From positions 2,108,001 to 2,172,000 of the forward strand of contig OX365948.1 in assembly GCA_947247005.1 (NCBI GenBank): a stretch of DNA of 64,000 nt. The letters are read 5' to 3'. A model generated the notes under the pieces. The model searched no databases. It was not told where the DNA came from and was given only the letters and a program-made list of their open reading frames with translations. Both the position numbers and the translations under genes were made by a program. The stretch is from Spisula solida (lineage: Eukaryota; Mollusca; Bivalvia; Venerida; Mactridae). Shown one piece after another: positions 58,201 to 61,999 of the stretch (positions are counted from its first letter, which is position 1; each line of letters opens with the position of its first letter).

Positions 58201-58511
58201 AGTTTTCCAATCCATCATCTTTACGACGTATAATTTTTCCAGCAAGAACATTACGTCCAGTGCGTCTACAAGTATCAAATAACAAAAAACATGAGGAATA
58301 TTTAAACTTAAAATTACAAGACATTATTACAACTAGGAAGAAATATGTATACATGTATACAGATAAGTGAATCACTGGATGAAATAAGGTTTAAACCAAA
58401 AATGCACATACTAAGATCAAGCATTAAGTAACATTAAGTATTCACATGACTATACCTGCCAATTTTCTTGCTAAGTGGATGAACAAATTTCTTGTCTCTG
58501 TAGGAAGACAT
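31178..58511 (-). CDS. CENPC: Centromere protein C (CENP-C/Mif2 family)
   Basis: Twenty coding exons with GT-AG boundaries join in one frame: 4041 nt, 1346 residues. CENP-C binds CENP-A nucleosomes and recruits the Mis12 complex and the CCAN at kinetochores. Evidence in order: an N-terminal Mif2-like module at residues 15-48 (KKIGRRTG to ENFDDYFSESG) with a second copy at 139-173; long low-complexity acidic/basic exons 8 and 10, including a 17-residue tandem repeat; the CENP-C motif at 1087-1106 (GLRRSARTRLKPVEWY, then KNER); and a C-terminal cupin from about 1245 to 1326 (CMSAGKLCIKPH, YGKVLVKIH, LLETGDIFMVPSGNTYSIQNL). The cupin is the homodimerisation fold of the family. In the motif the usual Tyr-Trp pair is Trp-Tyr. 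The start is the first in-frame ATG, placed directly after an acceptor, so a 5' non-coding exon is expected. Exon 17's acceptor is the least certain junction. Confidence 0.93.
31312..31723 (-). mobile_element. 412 bp composite inverted-repeat element, copy A
   Basis: Two parts. At 31462-31723 a 262 bp core is bounded by TTTATCGCATAACCT and AGGTTATGTGATAAA, a 15 bp inverted repeat with one mismatch. At about 31330-31446 a foldback has arms containing ACGAGTTTTATTAAACGAGT and its complement. The same arrangement, also 412 bp, is at 54818-55229 in the opposite orientation. It sits in the last CENP-C intron. Confidence 0.85.
32597..32687 (-). CDS. CENPC: CENP-C exon 19 (cupin core)
   Basis: Acceptor AATTTCAG|TTATTC, donor CCTTCTG|GTAAGA, phase 0 to 1. 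Residues 1278-1308. YGKVLVKIH, LLETGDIFMVPSG is the classic beta-hairpin and PxG turn of the CENP-C cupin. The internal open frame is only 91 nt, easily missed by gene finders. Confidence 0.93.
33640..34690. repeat. Degenerate ~150 bp tandem array
   Basis: Phrases AAATCAAGGGTAATAACTCT, ATTCATTTTAAGTTTCATG and TAGTTACAAAGAAATGAATG recur about six times with many differences. The left part (33640-33830) matches a repeat type with CTCACCATATGACC and GACCTAGTTTTTGACCC. It is in intron 18 of CENP-C. Confidence 0.7.
34683..34985. repeat. Repeat fragment matching the hAT-like element
   Basis: 34815-34975 is about 75-80 percent like 35880-36035 (shared AATAATCGCGAT, TGTACCTAGTTGCTCTAT, TCTCGCACATT, AACGGGTTTTA). 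The first 40 bases match the repeat near position 137. It appears to be a broken relative beside the intact copy. Confidence 0.55.
35092..36106. mobile_element. hAT-like non-autonomous element, 1015 bp
   Basis: The ends share AGAGCTGTCATTGA (35093-35106) and its exact complement (36092-36105), in the style of hAT termini. The flanks ATGACGAC (35084-35091) and ATGATGAC (36107-36114) agree at 7 of 8 positions, as expected for an ageing 8 bp target duplication. No transposase frame. Confidence 0.65.
36429..36507. repeat. 79 bp near-perfect palindrome
   Basis: Arms of about 35 bp, one with GGCGCAACAAGGTTGTATCT and the other with its near complement, around a short AT-rich centre (CAGTA). It could be a small foldback transposon or the remnant of two inverted copies. 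Confidence 0.8.
37127..37155. repeat. 13 bp-stem hairpin
   Basis: TAATCGAGATGCC, loop TTC, then the exact complement. It lies in intron 18 of CENP-C. Function unknown. Confidence 0.8.
37405..37580 (-). CDS. CENPC: CENP-C exon 18 (start of cupin)
   Basis: Acceptor TTGGCAG|ATTGTG, donor TATTTG|GTAATA, phase 1 to 0. Residues 1219-1277. DPYVITRLLSHPCMSAGKLC then IKPHAEKPEHL matches the first cupin strands of CENP-C (the family's xxTxxFSTGKLxLxPxxEK pattern). Confidence 0.92.
38008..38079 (-). CDS. CENPC: CENP-C exon 17
   Basis: Donor TGTGAAG|GTATCC is clear. The acceptor AACTACAAG|TCTATT gives 72 nt in frame with both neighbours; a better-looking acceptor 10 bases downstream (TATTATAG|AATGAG) would shift the frame against exon 16. 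Residues 1195-1219 ending MALRLTCEG, the short segment before the cupin. cDNA would settle the boundary. Confidence 0.65.
38269..38412 (-). CDS. CENPC: CENP-C exon 16
   Basis: Acceptor GATTTCAG|TAAAGA, donor GGAATAA|GTAAAT, phase 1 to 1. Residues 1147-1195, including IHVDLPDDIEERPVQEITVY. Lies between the CENP-C motif and the cupin. Confidence 0.85.
38568..39486 (+). repeat. Dispersed-family copy interrupted by a foldback insertion
   Basis: Starts AACAAGACTGCGTTCAATAA and ends ATATGGGGGCATAAAAA, like the uninterrupted copies at 47343 and 53624. About 520 bp (roughly 38819-39341) is inserted in the middle, and the insert's right half is a large inverted repeat: 39196-39217 is exactly complementary to 39318-39339, with imperfect pairing further in. 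The insert looks younger than its host copy. Confidence 0.75.
39646..39738 (-). CDS. CENPC: CENP-C exon 15
   Basis: Acceptor TTTTGAAG|GTCCTG, donor AATCAAA|GTAAGT, phase 1 to 1. Residues 1116-1147, ending in a basic stretch (EEQKRKKRLLHNQ). Confidence 0.85.
40105..40215 (-). CDS. CENPC: CENP-C exon 14 (CENP-C motif)
   Basis: Acceptor TTGTATAG|TAAAAC, donor CGTTCAG|GTAATA, phase 1 to 1. Residues 1079-1116. GLRRSARTRLKPVEWY plus KNERVVFDY is the nucleosome-binding CENP-C motif. Conserved arginines are present. The aromatic pair reads Trp1101-Tyr1102 where the usual order is Tyr-Trp. Confidence 0.95.
40664..40777 (-). CDS. CENPC: CENP-C exon 13
   Basis: Acceptor CTTACAG|ATGCTA, donor GACTGA|GTGAGT, phase 1 to 1. 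Residues 1041-1079, Thr/Pro/His-rich linker (HIHEVTHTDTPHPGETT). Confidence 0.88.
41229..41435 (-). CDS. CENPC: CENP-C exon 12
   Basis: Acceptor AATTCAG|GTGATG, donor GGCTG|GTAAGC, phase 1 to 1. Residues 972-1041, including ITLPGALRRKKGRRVTL, a conserved-looking basic block upstream of the CENP-C motif. Confidence 0.9.
41837..41920 (-). CDS. CENPC: CENP-C exon 11
   Basis: Acceptor GTTTTAG|TTTCTA, donor ATGTTG|GTATGT, phase 1 to 1. Residues 944-972, FGSGVSFRVSRRSELLENIG. The RVSRRS core loosely resembles an arginine-rich nucleosome anchor, but the match is too weak to call. Confidence 0.85.
42155..43537 (+). mobile_element. 5'-truncated L1/Tx1-like LINE with 13 bp target duplication
   Basis: AGAAGTAAACACT lies at 42142-42154 and again at 43538-43550, directly bounding the insert. 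The body carries the C-terminal part of a LINE ORF2 and a 3' UTR ending in GAATAAAAAGTAAAAACAC. The 5' end, including endonuclease and reverse transcriptase core, is missing, as in abortive target-primed reverse transcription. It lies in CENP-C intron 10, antisense to the gene. Confidence 0.9.
42193..43173 (+). CDS. LINE ORF2 C-terminal fragment
   Basis: Open from just after a stop at 42190-42192; the first ATG is at 42256 (305 residues). LPFLKNIISSW, LPKEIIWNNSNI and a zinc-binding CX2CX8HX4C motif (Cys184, CDFCLMHTETQRHLFWEC) are characteristic of the region after the reverse transcriptase of L1/Tx1-clade LINEs. The preceding 38 bp encode the expected upstream residues (SKTDVSKLNF) in another frame, so one frameshift is present. 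Unlikely to be expressed as a working protein. Confidence 0.8.
   Translation, partial: LQLPFLKNIISSWSSINYKQSMDYLPKEIIWNNSNIKHTNGNLFLYKKWIEKDIIYIDQIYDFQIKDFLTFEQIQNKYGIENGDFLNYLSLIKSINKTLRKQLTDEENIPAVQPEYLLDKIKLSKTGNKILYEKQIKTKKINAKALKKWEDEFPEKTILWKNILTTPLNCTIDTKLREYQYKFLMKLTPNNDYLYKCKITSSRLCDFCLMHTETQRHLFWECQSIQHFWLNIQDYLNSKNINVNLMKYRTITLGMENEKDSKIKNITNFILILAKYYISSSKYNKTIPNIEPFKHYLARHISIEKIIAIHKDKLEIFETKWNRFNA
43668..44956 (-). CDS. CENPC: CENP-C exon 10 (long disordered exon)
   Basis: Acceptor TTTGTAG|GATAGA, donor CATCAG|GTAAGT, phase 2 to 1. Residues 514-944. An Asp run (DDDDDDDCDI), many Lys/Ser patches that could act as nuclear localisation or DNA-contact segments, Ser-Asp-Asp clusters typical of casein kinase 2 sites, and four 17-residue repeats. 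Almost certainly disordered. Confidence 0.92.
44167..44395 (-). repeat. CENPC: 51 bp coding minisatellite in CENP-C exon 10
   Basis: Four tandem copies encode (D/E)TNPTEHAETDGVNDD-type units of 17 residues. The two central copies are nearly identical in DNA and the outer ones have drifted (NPNEHAETDGVSFTDD at one end, GINPTEHAETDGV at the other). Multiples of three keep the frame, so copy number could vary between alleles. Confidence 0.92.
44996..45584. mobile_element. 589 bp MITE-like element
   Basis: TACTGTAAATC at 44996-45006 is exactly complementary to 45574-45584. Both ends continue into TCGCG-rich sequence (ATTATTCGCGGTAG; TCACGCGGATATAAAG), giving weaker extended pairing. No coding capacity. 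It starts 40 bp upstream of CENP-C exon 10. Confidence 0.7.
45723..46564. mobile_element. hAT-like element with perfect 8 bp target duplication
   Basis: GTACCAGA is found at 45715-45722 and again at 46565-46572. The element begins TAGTGATGGGACATC and ends CGGTACATCACTA, sharing an 8 bp inverted terminus (TAGTGATG). Near both ends are runs like CGATTATCGG. The 8 bp duplication and the termini are diagnostic of hAT-type transposition. Only short frames inside, so non-autonomous. In CENP-C intron 9. Confidence 0.9.
47244..47300 (-). CDS. CENPC: CENP-C exon 9
   Basis: Acceptor TATTACAG|ATTGTC, donor AAACG|GTATGT, phase 2 to 2. Residues 495-514, LSYSALEKSEESILKHRKR. A 57 nt exon supported by phase agreement with both large neighbours. 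Confidence 0.82.
47343..47636 (+). repeat. ~290 bp dispersed repeat, full copy
   Basis: Starts AACAAGACTGCGTTCAATAA, contains AAGGTGAAGGTCAATATGGG, CATCCATGCAAGTTTGGAAG and a GGACGGATGAACGGACAGG block, and ends ATACGGGGGCATAAAAAA. An A-rich 3' end and fixed 5' start suggest retroposition, but no RNA polymerase III promoter was identified. Confidence 0.85.
48883..49720 (-). CDS. CENPC: CENP-C exon 8 (acidic disordered exon)
   Basis: Acceptor CTGTTTTAG|ATGGTA, donor GCAAAAG|GTATTC, phase 1 to 2. Residues 216-495. Strongly acidic (EDEEVNDEVTDEEHSPIEQH), a His-rich patch (SHHHSQHSHQQ) and many Ser/Thr-Asp/Glu sites. No folded domain recognised. Confidence 0.92.
49863..52651 (+). mobile_element. 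LINE with intact RT-RNase H frame and 11 bp target duplication
   Basis: ATTTATACTAG at 49852-49862 is repeated at 52652-52662. The insert starts within coding sequence (the endonuclease is missing), keeps a full reverse transcriptase and RNase H, and ends in a very short 3' UTR with a GAA-type repeat tail (AAAAGAAGAAGAAGAAGAG). Clean ends and an unbroken frame point to a recent, 5'-truncated insertion. In CENP-C intron 7, antisense to the gene. Confidence 0.93.
50019..52622 (+). CDS. LINE reverse transcriptase / RNase H polyprotein (5'-truncated)
   Basis: 867 residues from the first ATG; the frame is open back to a stop at 49881-49883, giving 45 more codons that belong to the endonuclease-RT linker, so this ATG is not the native start. 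Reverse transcriptase: YRPISLTS, IDLQRAFDKVW near 230, GVPQGGVLSPTLF near 290, catalytic YADD at 321-324. RNase H at about 615-745: YTDGSATA (Asp621), YKAEVDAI, LTDALSVLDAL, WIPAHCGVPGNETTDRLA, so all four acidic positions and the late His appear present. A Cys-rich segment (CSCGVTDQTTEHILQQC) follows near 805. RNase H with this order fits the I/Jockey/Nimb side of the LINE tree; clade not resolved. Enzymatically plausible, but without endonuclease. Confidence 0.93.
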   Translation: MEKDGTKLWKLTKQLNDEGGNNRSTTTLVENETLLVGKQAANSFAKNYEGVSNIPISRHHQREARREERERRGNSSEEEVMEKDLTLNELQIALKQLKAKKSPGPDKITNEMLTHLGCFAMNTLLKIYNLSWREGKLPQIWKEATMIPIPKPGKDRKKASSYRPISLTSVVGKTMETIVNQRMKRYLETNKLLANQQAGFRKFRSTEDQTTYLAQEIEDTFQEKKVTLVTWIDLQRAFDKVWTDGLLVKLLRNGIGGTMYKWMKSYLSNRRARVSVDGNKSRKFLQRHGVPQGGVLSPTLFLLFINDLVSDLPRGIKAALYADDLVLWCSEEHATTATYRMQQAADQLSAWAEDWCVQVNTDKSCTTLFSLSPKQKAGTIKVSGTPLVEVDKATYLGVTFDKRLTWKHHLAAAENNARRKLAILRKLAGTSWGADENILKTVYSGTVRPHLEYGSTAWMTAAKTNQQSLDKIQNQALRIITGAMRTTPIKAMEEVTAIPPLSKRRDAKALMQGSKYQFLPDHPMKSRLDAPTKNRLKRGSFVHETKKLTRKYAASLGPPTSTLDWSGAMEPSKYDLSNINISKKVQGLQSDVEDEKSRKFLTQAMISEDYPSETWTHVYTDGSATAAIQDGGAGVFILHTSGVSETASLPTGKHCTNYKAEVDAIMQATKTIQESEENCEQVVILTDALSVLDALTSAKLPSLARELHILGKKRRVCLQWIPAHCGVPGNETTDRLAKEGAQGNQPLNNISHEEKLTMIKSLARAQSPKDAYHLLERWEQVVIFRLRTGHNRLNAHMYEKLKLSETPKCSCGVTDQTTEHILQQCHLYEPSRKRIWPVSTTLDKKLHGKKDDLKRTASFIAMTGVVV
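53047..53110 (-). CDS. CENPC: CENP-C exon 7
   Basis: Acceptor CTTTGCAG|GAGTAT, donor GCTACAG|GTATCT, phase 0 to 1. Residues 195-216, Ser-rich (EYVPSSLAKSSSVHSSG). Confidence 0.82.
53624..53905 (+). repeat. ~290 bp dispersed repeat, full copy
   Basis: Same family as 47343-47636, with ACGGACGGACGAACGGACGG in the tail. It ends 16 bp before CENP-C exon 6, so it lies right at the exon 6 donor side. Confidence 0.85.
53921..53985 (-). CDS. CENPC: CENP-C exon 6
   Basis: Acceptor ATTTCCAG|ATGTAT, donor CATCAT|GTATGT, phase 1 to 0. Residues 173-194, DVSTVSSRLSVSMREARRS. The first residues faintly resemble exon 3 (DMDVTREMSRLHGVS), as if exon 3 were part of the same duplication and has diverged. Confidence 0.82.
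54320..54450. repeat. GGTCCG/CAGTC-rich repeat
   Basis: Recurring ACTGGTCCGCTGGTCCGAGA and GGACCAGT words. Similar phrases occur at 55345-55400 and 62690-62840. Boundaries unclear. Confidence 0.4.
54640..54728 (-). CDS. CENPC: CENP-C exon 5 (second Mif2-like module, part 2)
   Basis: Acceptor ATTTTAG|GAGAAC, donor ATCCG|GTAAGC, phase 2 to 1. 89 nt, the same length and phase as exon 2. Encodes RTGKDVTANKKI then EDGFENFDDYLSESG; the exon 2 counterpart reads RTGRNVLAGKII then DDGLENFDDYFSESG. Confidence 0.93.
54818..55229 (+). mobile_element. 412 bp composite inverted-repeat element, copy B
   Basis: Core 54818-55079 (262 bp) is bounded by TTTATCACATAACCT and AGGTTATGGGATAAA; foldback part at 55095-55215. 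Same total length and order as 31312-31723 but in reverse orientation. In CENP-C intron 4. Confidence 0.87.
55623..56336 (+). repeat. Dispersed-family array, three partial/complete copies
   Basis: Two copies of the starting segment (GACTGCGTTCAATAAACGCT at 55630 and 55895) and three of the CAAAATTAGGT(C/T)AAGGTGAA block, ending ATACGGGGGCATAAAAAA. It looks like unequal recombination within the ~290 bp family. Confidence 0.85.
57081..57136 (-). CDS. CENPC: CENP-C exon 4 (second Mif2-like module, part 1)
   Basis: Acceptor GTTTTAG|GAAGGA, donor TTGGAAG|GTATGA, phase 0 to 2. 56 nt, the same length as exon 1's coding part, ending RNKKIGR where exon 1 ends SKKIGR. Confidence 0.9.
57620..57846 (-). 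CDS. CENPC: CENP-C exon 3
   Basis: Acceptor CTTACAG|ATATGG, donor TCTCAG|GTAGAT, phase 1 to 0. Residues 49-124, Ser/Asn/Gln-rich linker between the two Mif2-like modules. Confidence 0.9.
58177..58265 (-). CDS. CENPC: CENP-C exon 2 (first Mif2-like module, part 2)
   Basis: Acceptor CTTGTAG|ACGCAC, donor GTCAG|GTTTGT, phase 2 to 1. Residues 19-49, RTGRNVLAGKIIRRKDDGLE then NFDDYFSESG, the Mis12-complex-binding type of N-terminus known from yeast Mif2 (KTGI...MENIDDFF). Confidence 0.92.
58456..58511 (-). CDS. CENPC: CENP-C exon 1 (coding start)
   Basis: ATG at 58511 directly follows the acceptor ACATTTCAG. MSSYRDKKFVHPLSKKIGR, donor TGGCAG|GTATAG, phase 2. A non-coding first exon must lie upstream on the minus strand. 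Confidence 0.88.
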
Positions 58512-58599
58512 CTGAAATGTTAAATTAAATGTATTAATTAGACAGTCAGACATAAAGTAGAAAAAGACATTGCTATTGGATGTTTGTTAAAATTATGAA

Positions 58600-59360
58600 A
58601 TGGGTAGAGTAAATGTAAATATTGTCATTGTATACTATATTATACTTGAATATTACGATATAGTTTTTATATAGGGAACCATACCGGTACAGGCCTTTCC
58701 ATAAATTTTAATGTAGCCAGCGAAAGTGACAAAGTAGCCAGTGGTTTGTTTATTTGTTTACATGTCAGTAACCCTAATATCTTACTATTTTAAACATTGA
58801 AATCGTTTGAATTGGTACAATTTGAGAAAAAGTAGCCAGTGGGAAATCCCTGAGTAGTCAGTGAAATCGCTGACCGCTGGGGCTTGTGGAGAGCTCTGCC
58901 AGTATATATGTTTTGAAGAAAAGAAAATAACATGGATATTATTCATTTGTTATAATATCTATATGACCAGTGATTAATTTGGCTATTTTTGGGGCCAAAT
59001 ACAGGCCCCTTCACCTAGCAAAATAACCTCCCTTTTTTCCAAAAAATCATAATTTTTTCCCAAAAAGTATGCATGATTTCCCCCCTTTGTGCTTGCTGGT
59101 TTTAAAGCGACTACAGTATAGCTGTTTTAAAGTCAAAACAATGGATTTTCAAACTTCCAAAAGTCAATGTAACATATATATATGACTAGAGTATTATTAG
59201 TATAAATTAGCAATTTATAAACAATTTTAACCAAAACAATCTTTAAAATAATTCCGAAATTGCGCTAAATTTCCCAATATTAAAGGCACAGGCTGTTTAA
59301 TTTTGTTCAAGAAAAATCACTGATGACTTTATTTCCTAGACCTAGGTAAGTTGCTTAAAC
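58600..59360. repeat. Upstream intron/intergenic with a dispersed repeat
   Basis: 59225-59325 (AAAGGCACAGGCTGTTTAAT, TTGTTCAAGAAAAATCACTG) recurs at 62440-62550 with high identity. No gene recognised. Confidence 0.55.
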
Positions 59361-59399
59361 CATTTCCATTATTTAAGAACAGAAAGTGACCCCATAGAG

Positions 59400-60318
59400 C
59401 GAGAAACCAGACTAATGTCAGCCGACATGAAAAAGACAGGAATTACTATCAGTGATAAACTATACAAGTTCCAGAAAAGAGCAGCACGAATAATTCTGGA
59501 CCAACCCTATGACGCACCTTCTAACAATTTATTCCAAGAGCTAAAATGGATGAAATTTCATGACGGCATTTTCTACAAAAAGGCAATTTTTGTATATAAA
59601 TCTCTGAACAATATTCTTCCAGAATACATGCATGTCTAACCTGTTTAAAGAATCCGACAACAGATCTTTAAGATCACATTCTAACAACACATTATATGTA
59701 CCAAAACCTCGTCTTGAATTTTGTAGAAAATCACTAGCTTATTCAGGACCAGTTATATGGAACAATATACCATTAAATGTTCGCCAGTCAAATTCTCTAT
59801 TAGCCTTCAAAAGGTCATACCTTTCATGGTTCTACTCTGATGGACAAACCTAATTTAAATATATTCTGAGATTTTGTGAACATTATGACTATGTATCTTA
59901 TTATATTTTGATTCTATCATACCCATTGTAATTCCAATGTATAGTCAGGTTTTTTCTGACCTGTTGCAGGTCATCTTCTTGACCATTAGTGGTGAGAACA
60001 GCCTATTTCACATACAGGTATATGCCTGAACACAAATTGTATACTACTCGTACAAACTTAAATGTTAAACATTGAACGACTATACATGTATAAATTTATC
60101 TCATCGACCCATCCAGTTTAAATTCAATGGCACGATGCATGCGACAGGTTGAAAAAATCTACTTATTATATTGTTATGTTTTGTTGTTATTCCTCTGACT
60201 GTTTATTGTTTATGTCATACTATTTCTGTTCACATGTTTTGCCATAGAGGCTCACAGGGAAGACTGGGCTTGACCAACTGTGTTGCCTATTAAAATAAAG
60301 TCGTTATTATTATTATTA
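59400..60318 (+). mobile_element. 5'-truncated CR1/Jockey-type LINE with (ATT)n tail
   Basis: Two overlapping frames (59415-59639, 59632-59853) encode the conserved post-RT end of this LINE group: KFQKRAARIILDQPY, FYKKAIFVYKSLNNILPEYM, then RSLRSHSNNTLYVPKPRLEF and AYSGPVIWNNIPLNVRQ. The switch between frames occurs exactly at a CATGCATG, a 4 bp tandem duplication of CATG. A 3' UTR follows, with TTAAAATAAAG and a (TTA)n tail at 60303-60318. No certain target duplication. Confidence 0.85.
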
Positions 60319-60329
60319 GTGACAATCTT

Positions 60330-60860
60330 AACTTGGAACAAACACACCAACAACACACTGTGAAGGGGAACAGAACATTTGGCTTCTAATGACACAACAT
60401 AACAGATTGTACACCCAAGGTCAACTCAAGGCATACAGAACCGATTCTTGAATACGCATCCAGTCTTTGATCCAGTTACAGCCTAAGATGCTCACACGGA
60501 ACAAGTCAAGCGGAAGACAGAGCACTTTACCTCATAGCAATACAAAGTTCGCACCACCGGCTGTTTATCAATGATTTTCTCTGACAGTGACTTTGGATGG
60601 CAACCACTGCAACACAGGAGATATCTTGCCAGAATTACCATGATTTTCAAGATCAACAATGGACTAGCTGAGGTACCACAGCACCCGCTCCACCAGACAG
60701 ACTCGCACACAAGGGGAGTTAACTGCTTTAATCAGGTAACAGCGCCAAAGAACTCCTACAGGAACTCATTCTATATATCTGAATGGATTATGAAGCAAGC
60801 TCCCAGCAATGGTCAGATAGAACCTGCATAGAAACATTAAGTGCAGCGGTGATGTCTCTA
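60330..60860 (+). mobile_element. Second LINE remnant (C-terminal region)
   Basis: 60571-60831 encodes DFGWQPLQHRRYLARITMIF, KINNGLAEVP and YRNSFYISEW, matching the C-terminus of another LINE type (W.SLxQRRxxARLTMxYKI...). Upstream, RT-thumb-like pieces (GQLKAYRT, LEYASSL) appear in broken frames. Starts just after the (ATT)n tail of the previous element. Confidence 0.65.
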
Positions 60861-61830
60861 CCAATCGGCCACAAGATCACCAGTCCATGAACATAGTTGT
60901 ATATACATATTCAACTGTTTTGTCGGACACAACAGTTTTTTCTCACTTGGTACTAGACACTCATGGTCTATTCTTAGCATCATATCACGTGACCTCAATA
61001 ATCTGAATTCAAGAGCACTTATTTCCTTTTTTTCGTATCGTGCCTCGACTGGAACTCTTATAAACTTTATATGGGGCCCAATTTGTAGTCTTGTCCTTCA
61101 GTCGCACGTGTAAATTCTCATTTGTGGTTGAAAACGAGTCAAAAAAAGTATAAGCAAGAATATTATAGATTGTTTTCTTTTTTTGAAATGTTCGCCATTT
61201 ATTTTTGTTTTTGCCCAAATCTCATGCTTTTCTTGTGGAAATCAACTAGTATCTGTTAAAACTATCAAAATGATAACTCAGAAATGAAGTTTTGAAATTT
61301 GATGCTTGCCGGAAATACGAGAAAGCACGACGATACTAATTTGGGACACATTTATGACAAAATTCATTGTTGGTCAAACTATGTAGAACACTCAAAAAGT
61401 CGGTAAAATCATGGCTATATTACCCAGCTATTTTGACTTGAAACAAAAGCCCCGCACACGGCAGTGCAGGGACATTGGATTGGAAAGGGGAACAGTTCCC
61501 CTGTTATCCCCCAGGGTTGGGTGGTCATTGTTTTGATTCAATTGACTGGTGCATTTCTAATACCAAAAATTGGAACTTGAAGGGACCTTAAACTTTAAAC
61601 ATGCTTAAGTTCTGTGAGTCTGACTCTCAGTCAGTGAGTGAGAGATCTGTACCCTACGGCCTACCACAGTCTGGCACAGAATGTGACAGATCTGCAGATC
61701 TGACACAGCAAATTATTTCGAACAAATCACATTTTAATGATCCAACCCTTGATTTTAGGCAAATAAGAAATATTTACGTATCCAAAAGTTACATTTCATT
61801 CGCTTGCGAGTAGAAGTGTTTCAAACTCAC
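60861..61830. other. No gene seen
   Basis: AT-rich sequence with short frames only. If the putative promoter at 61.9 kb is real, this is part of the first CENP-C intron. Confidence 0.4.
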
Positions 61831-61890
61831 CATTTGATCGCTTCATCGAACTCATGCAACCCTAAACGTTTGACAAATCTTTACCGAACG
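61831..61890 (-). other. CENPC: Candidate 5' non-coding exon of CENP-C
   Basis: On the minus strand a strong donor (CAAATG|GTGAGTTT) ends this segment, about 80 bp downstream of a TATA-like box. The exon would end in ATG and join exon 1 directly; two earlier ATGs are out of frame, which would create an upstream ORF. Without transcripts this is only a candidate. Confidence 0.3.
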
Positions 61891-61911
61891 CTTAAAATCA
61901 ATTTTACCGCC

Positions 61912-61936
61912 TTTTTATAACGCACTTGCTGATTGG
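61912..61936 (-). promoter_or_regulatory. Candidate CCAAT/TATA core promoter
   Basis: Minus strand: CCAAT at 61936-61932 followed by TATAAAAAGG at 61919-61910. Spacing to the candidate first exon is right for a start near 61885-61890. No other gene on that strand is nearby. Such motifs are common by chance in AT-rich DNA. Confidence 0.35.
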
Positions 61937-61999
61937 TTGAAAGGATATGGTGAACCAATTGAATGACTTGTTACAAAATATTGACATTTGAATACCTTC

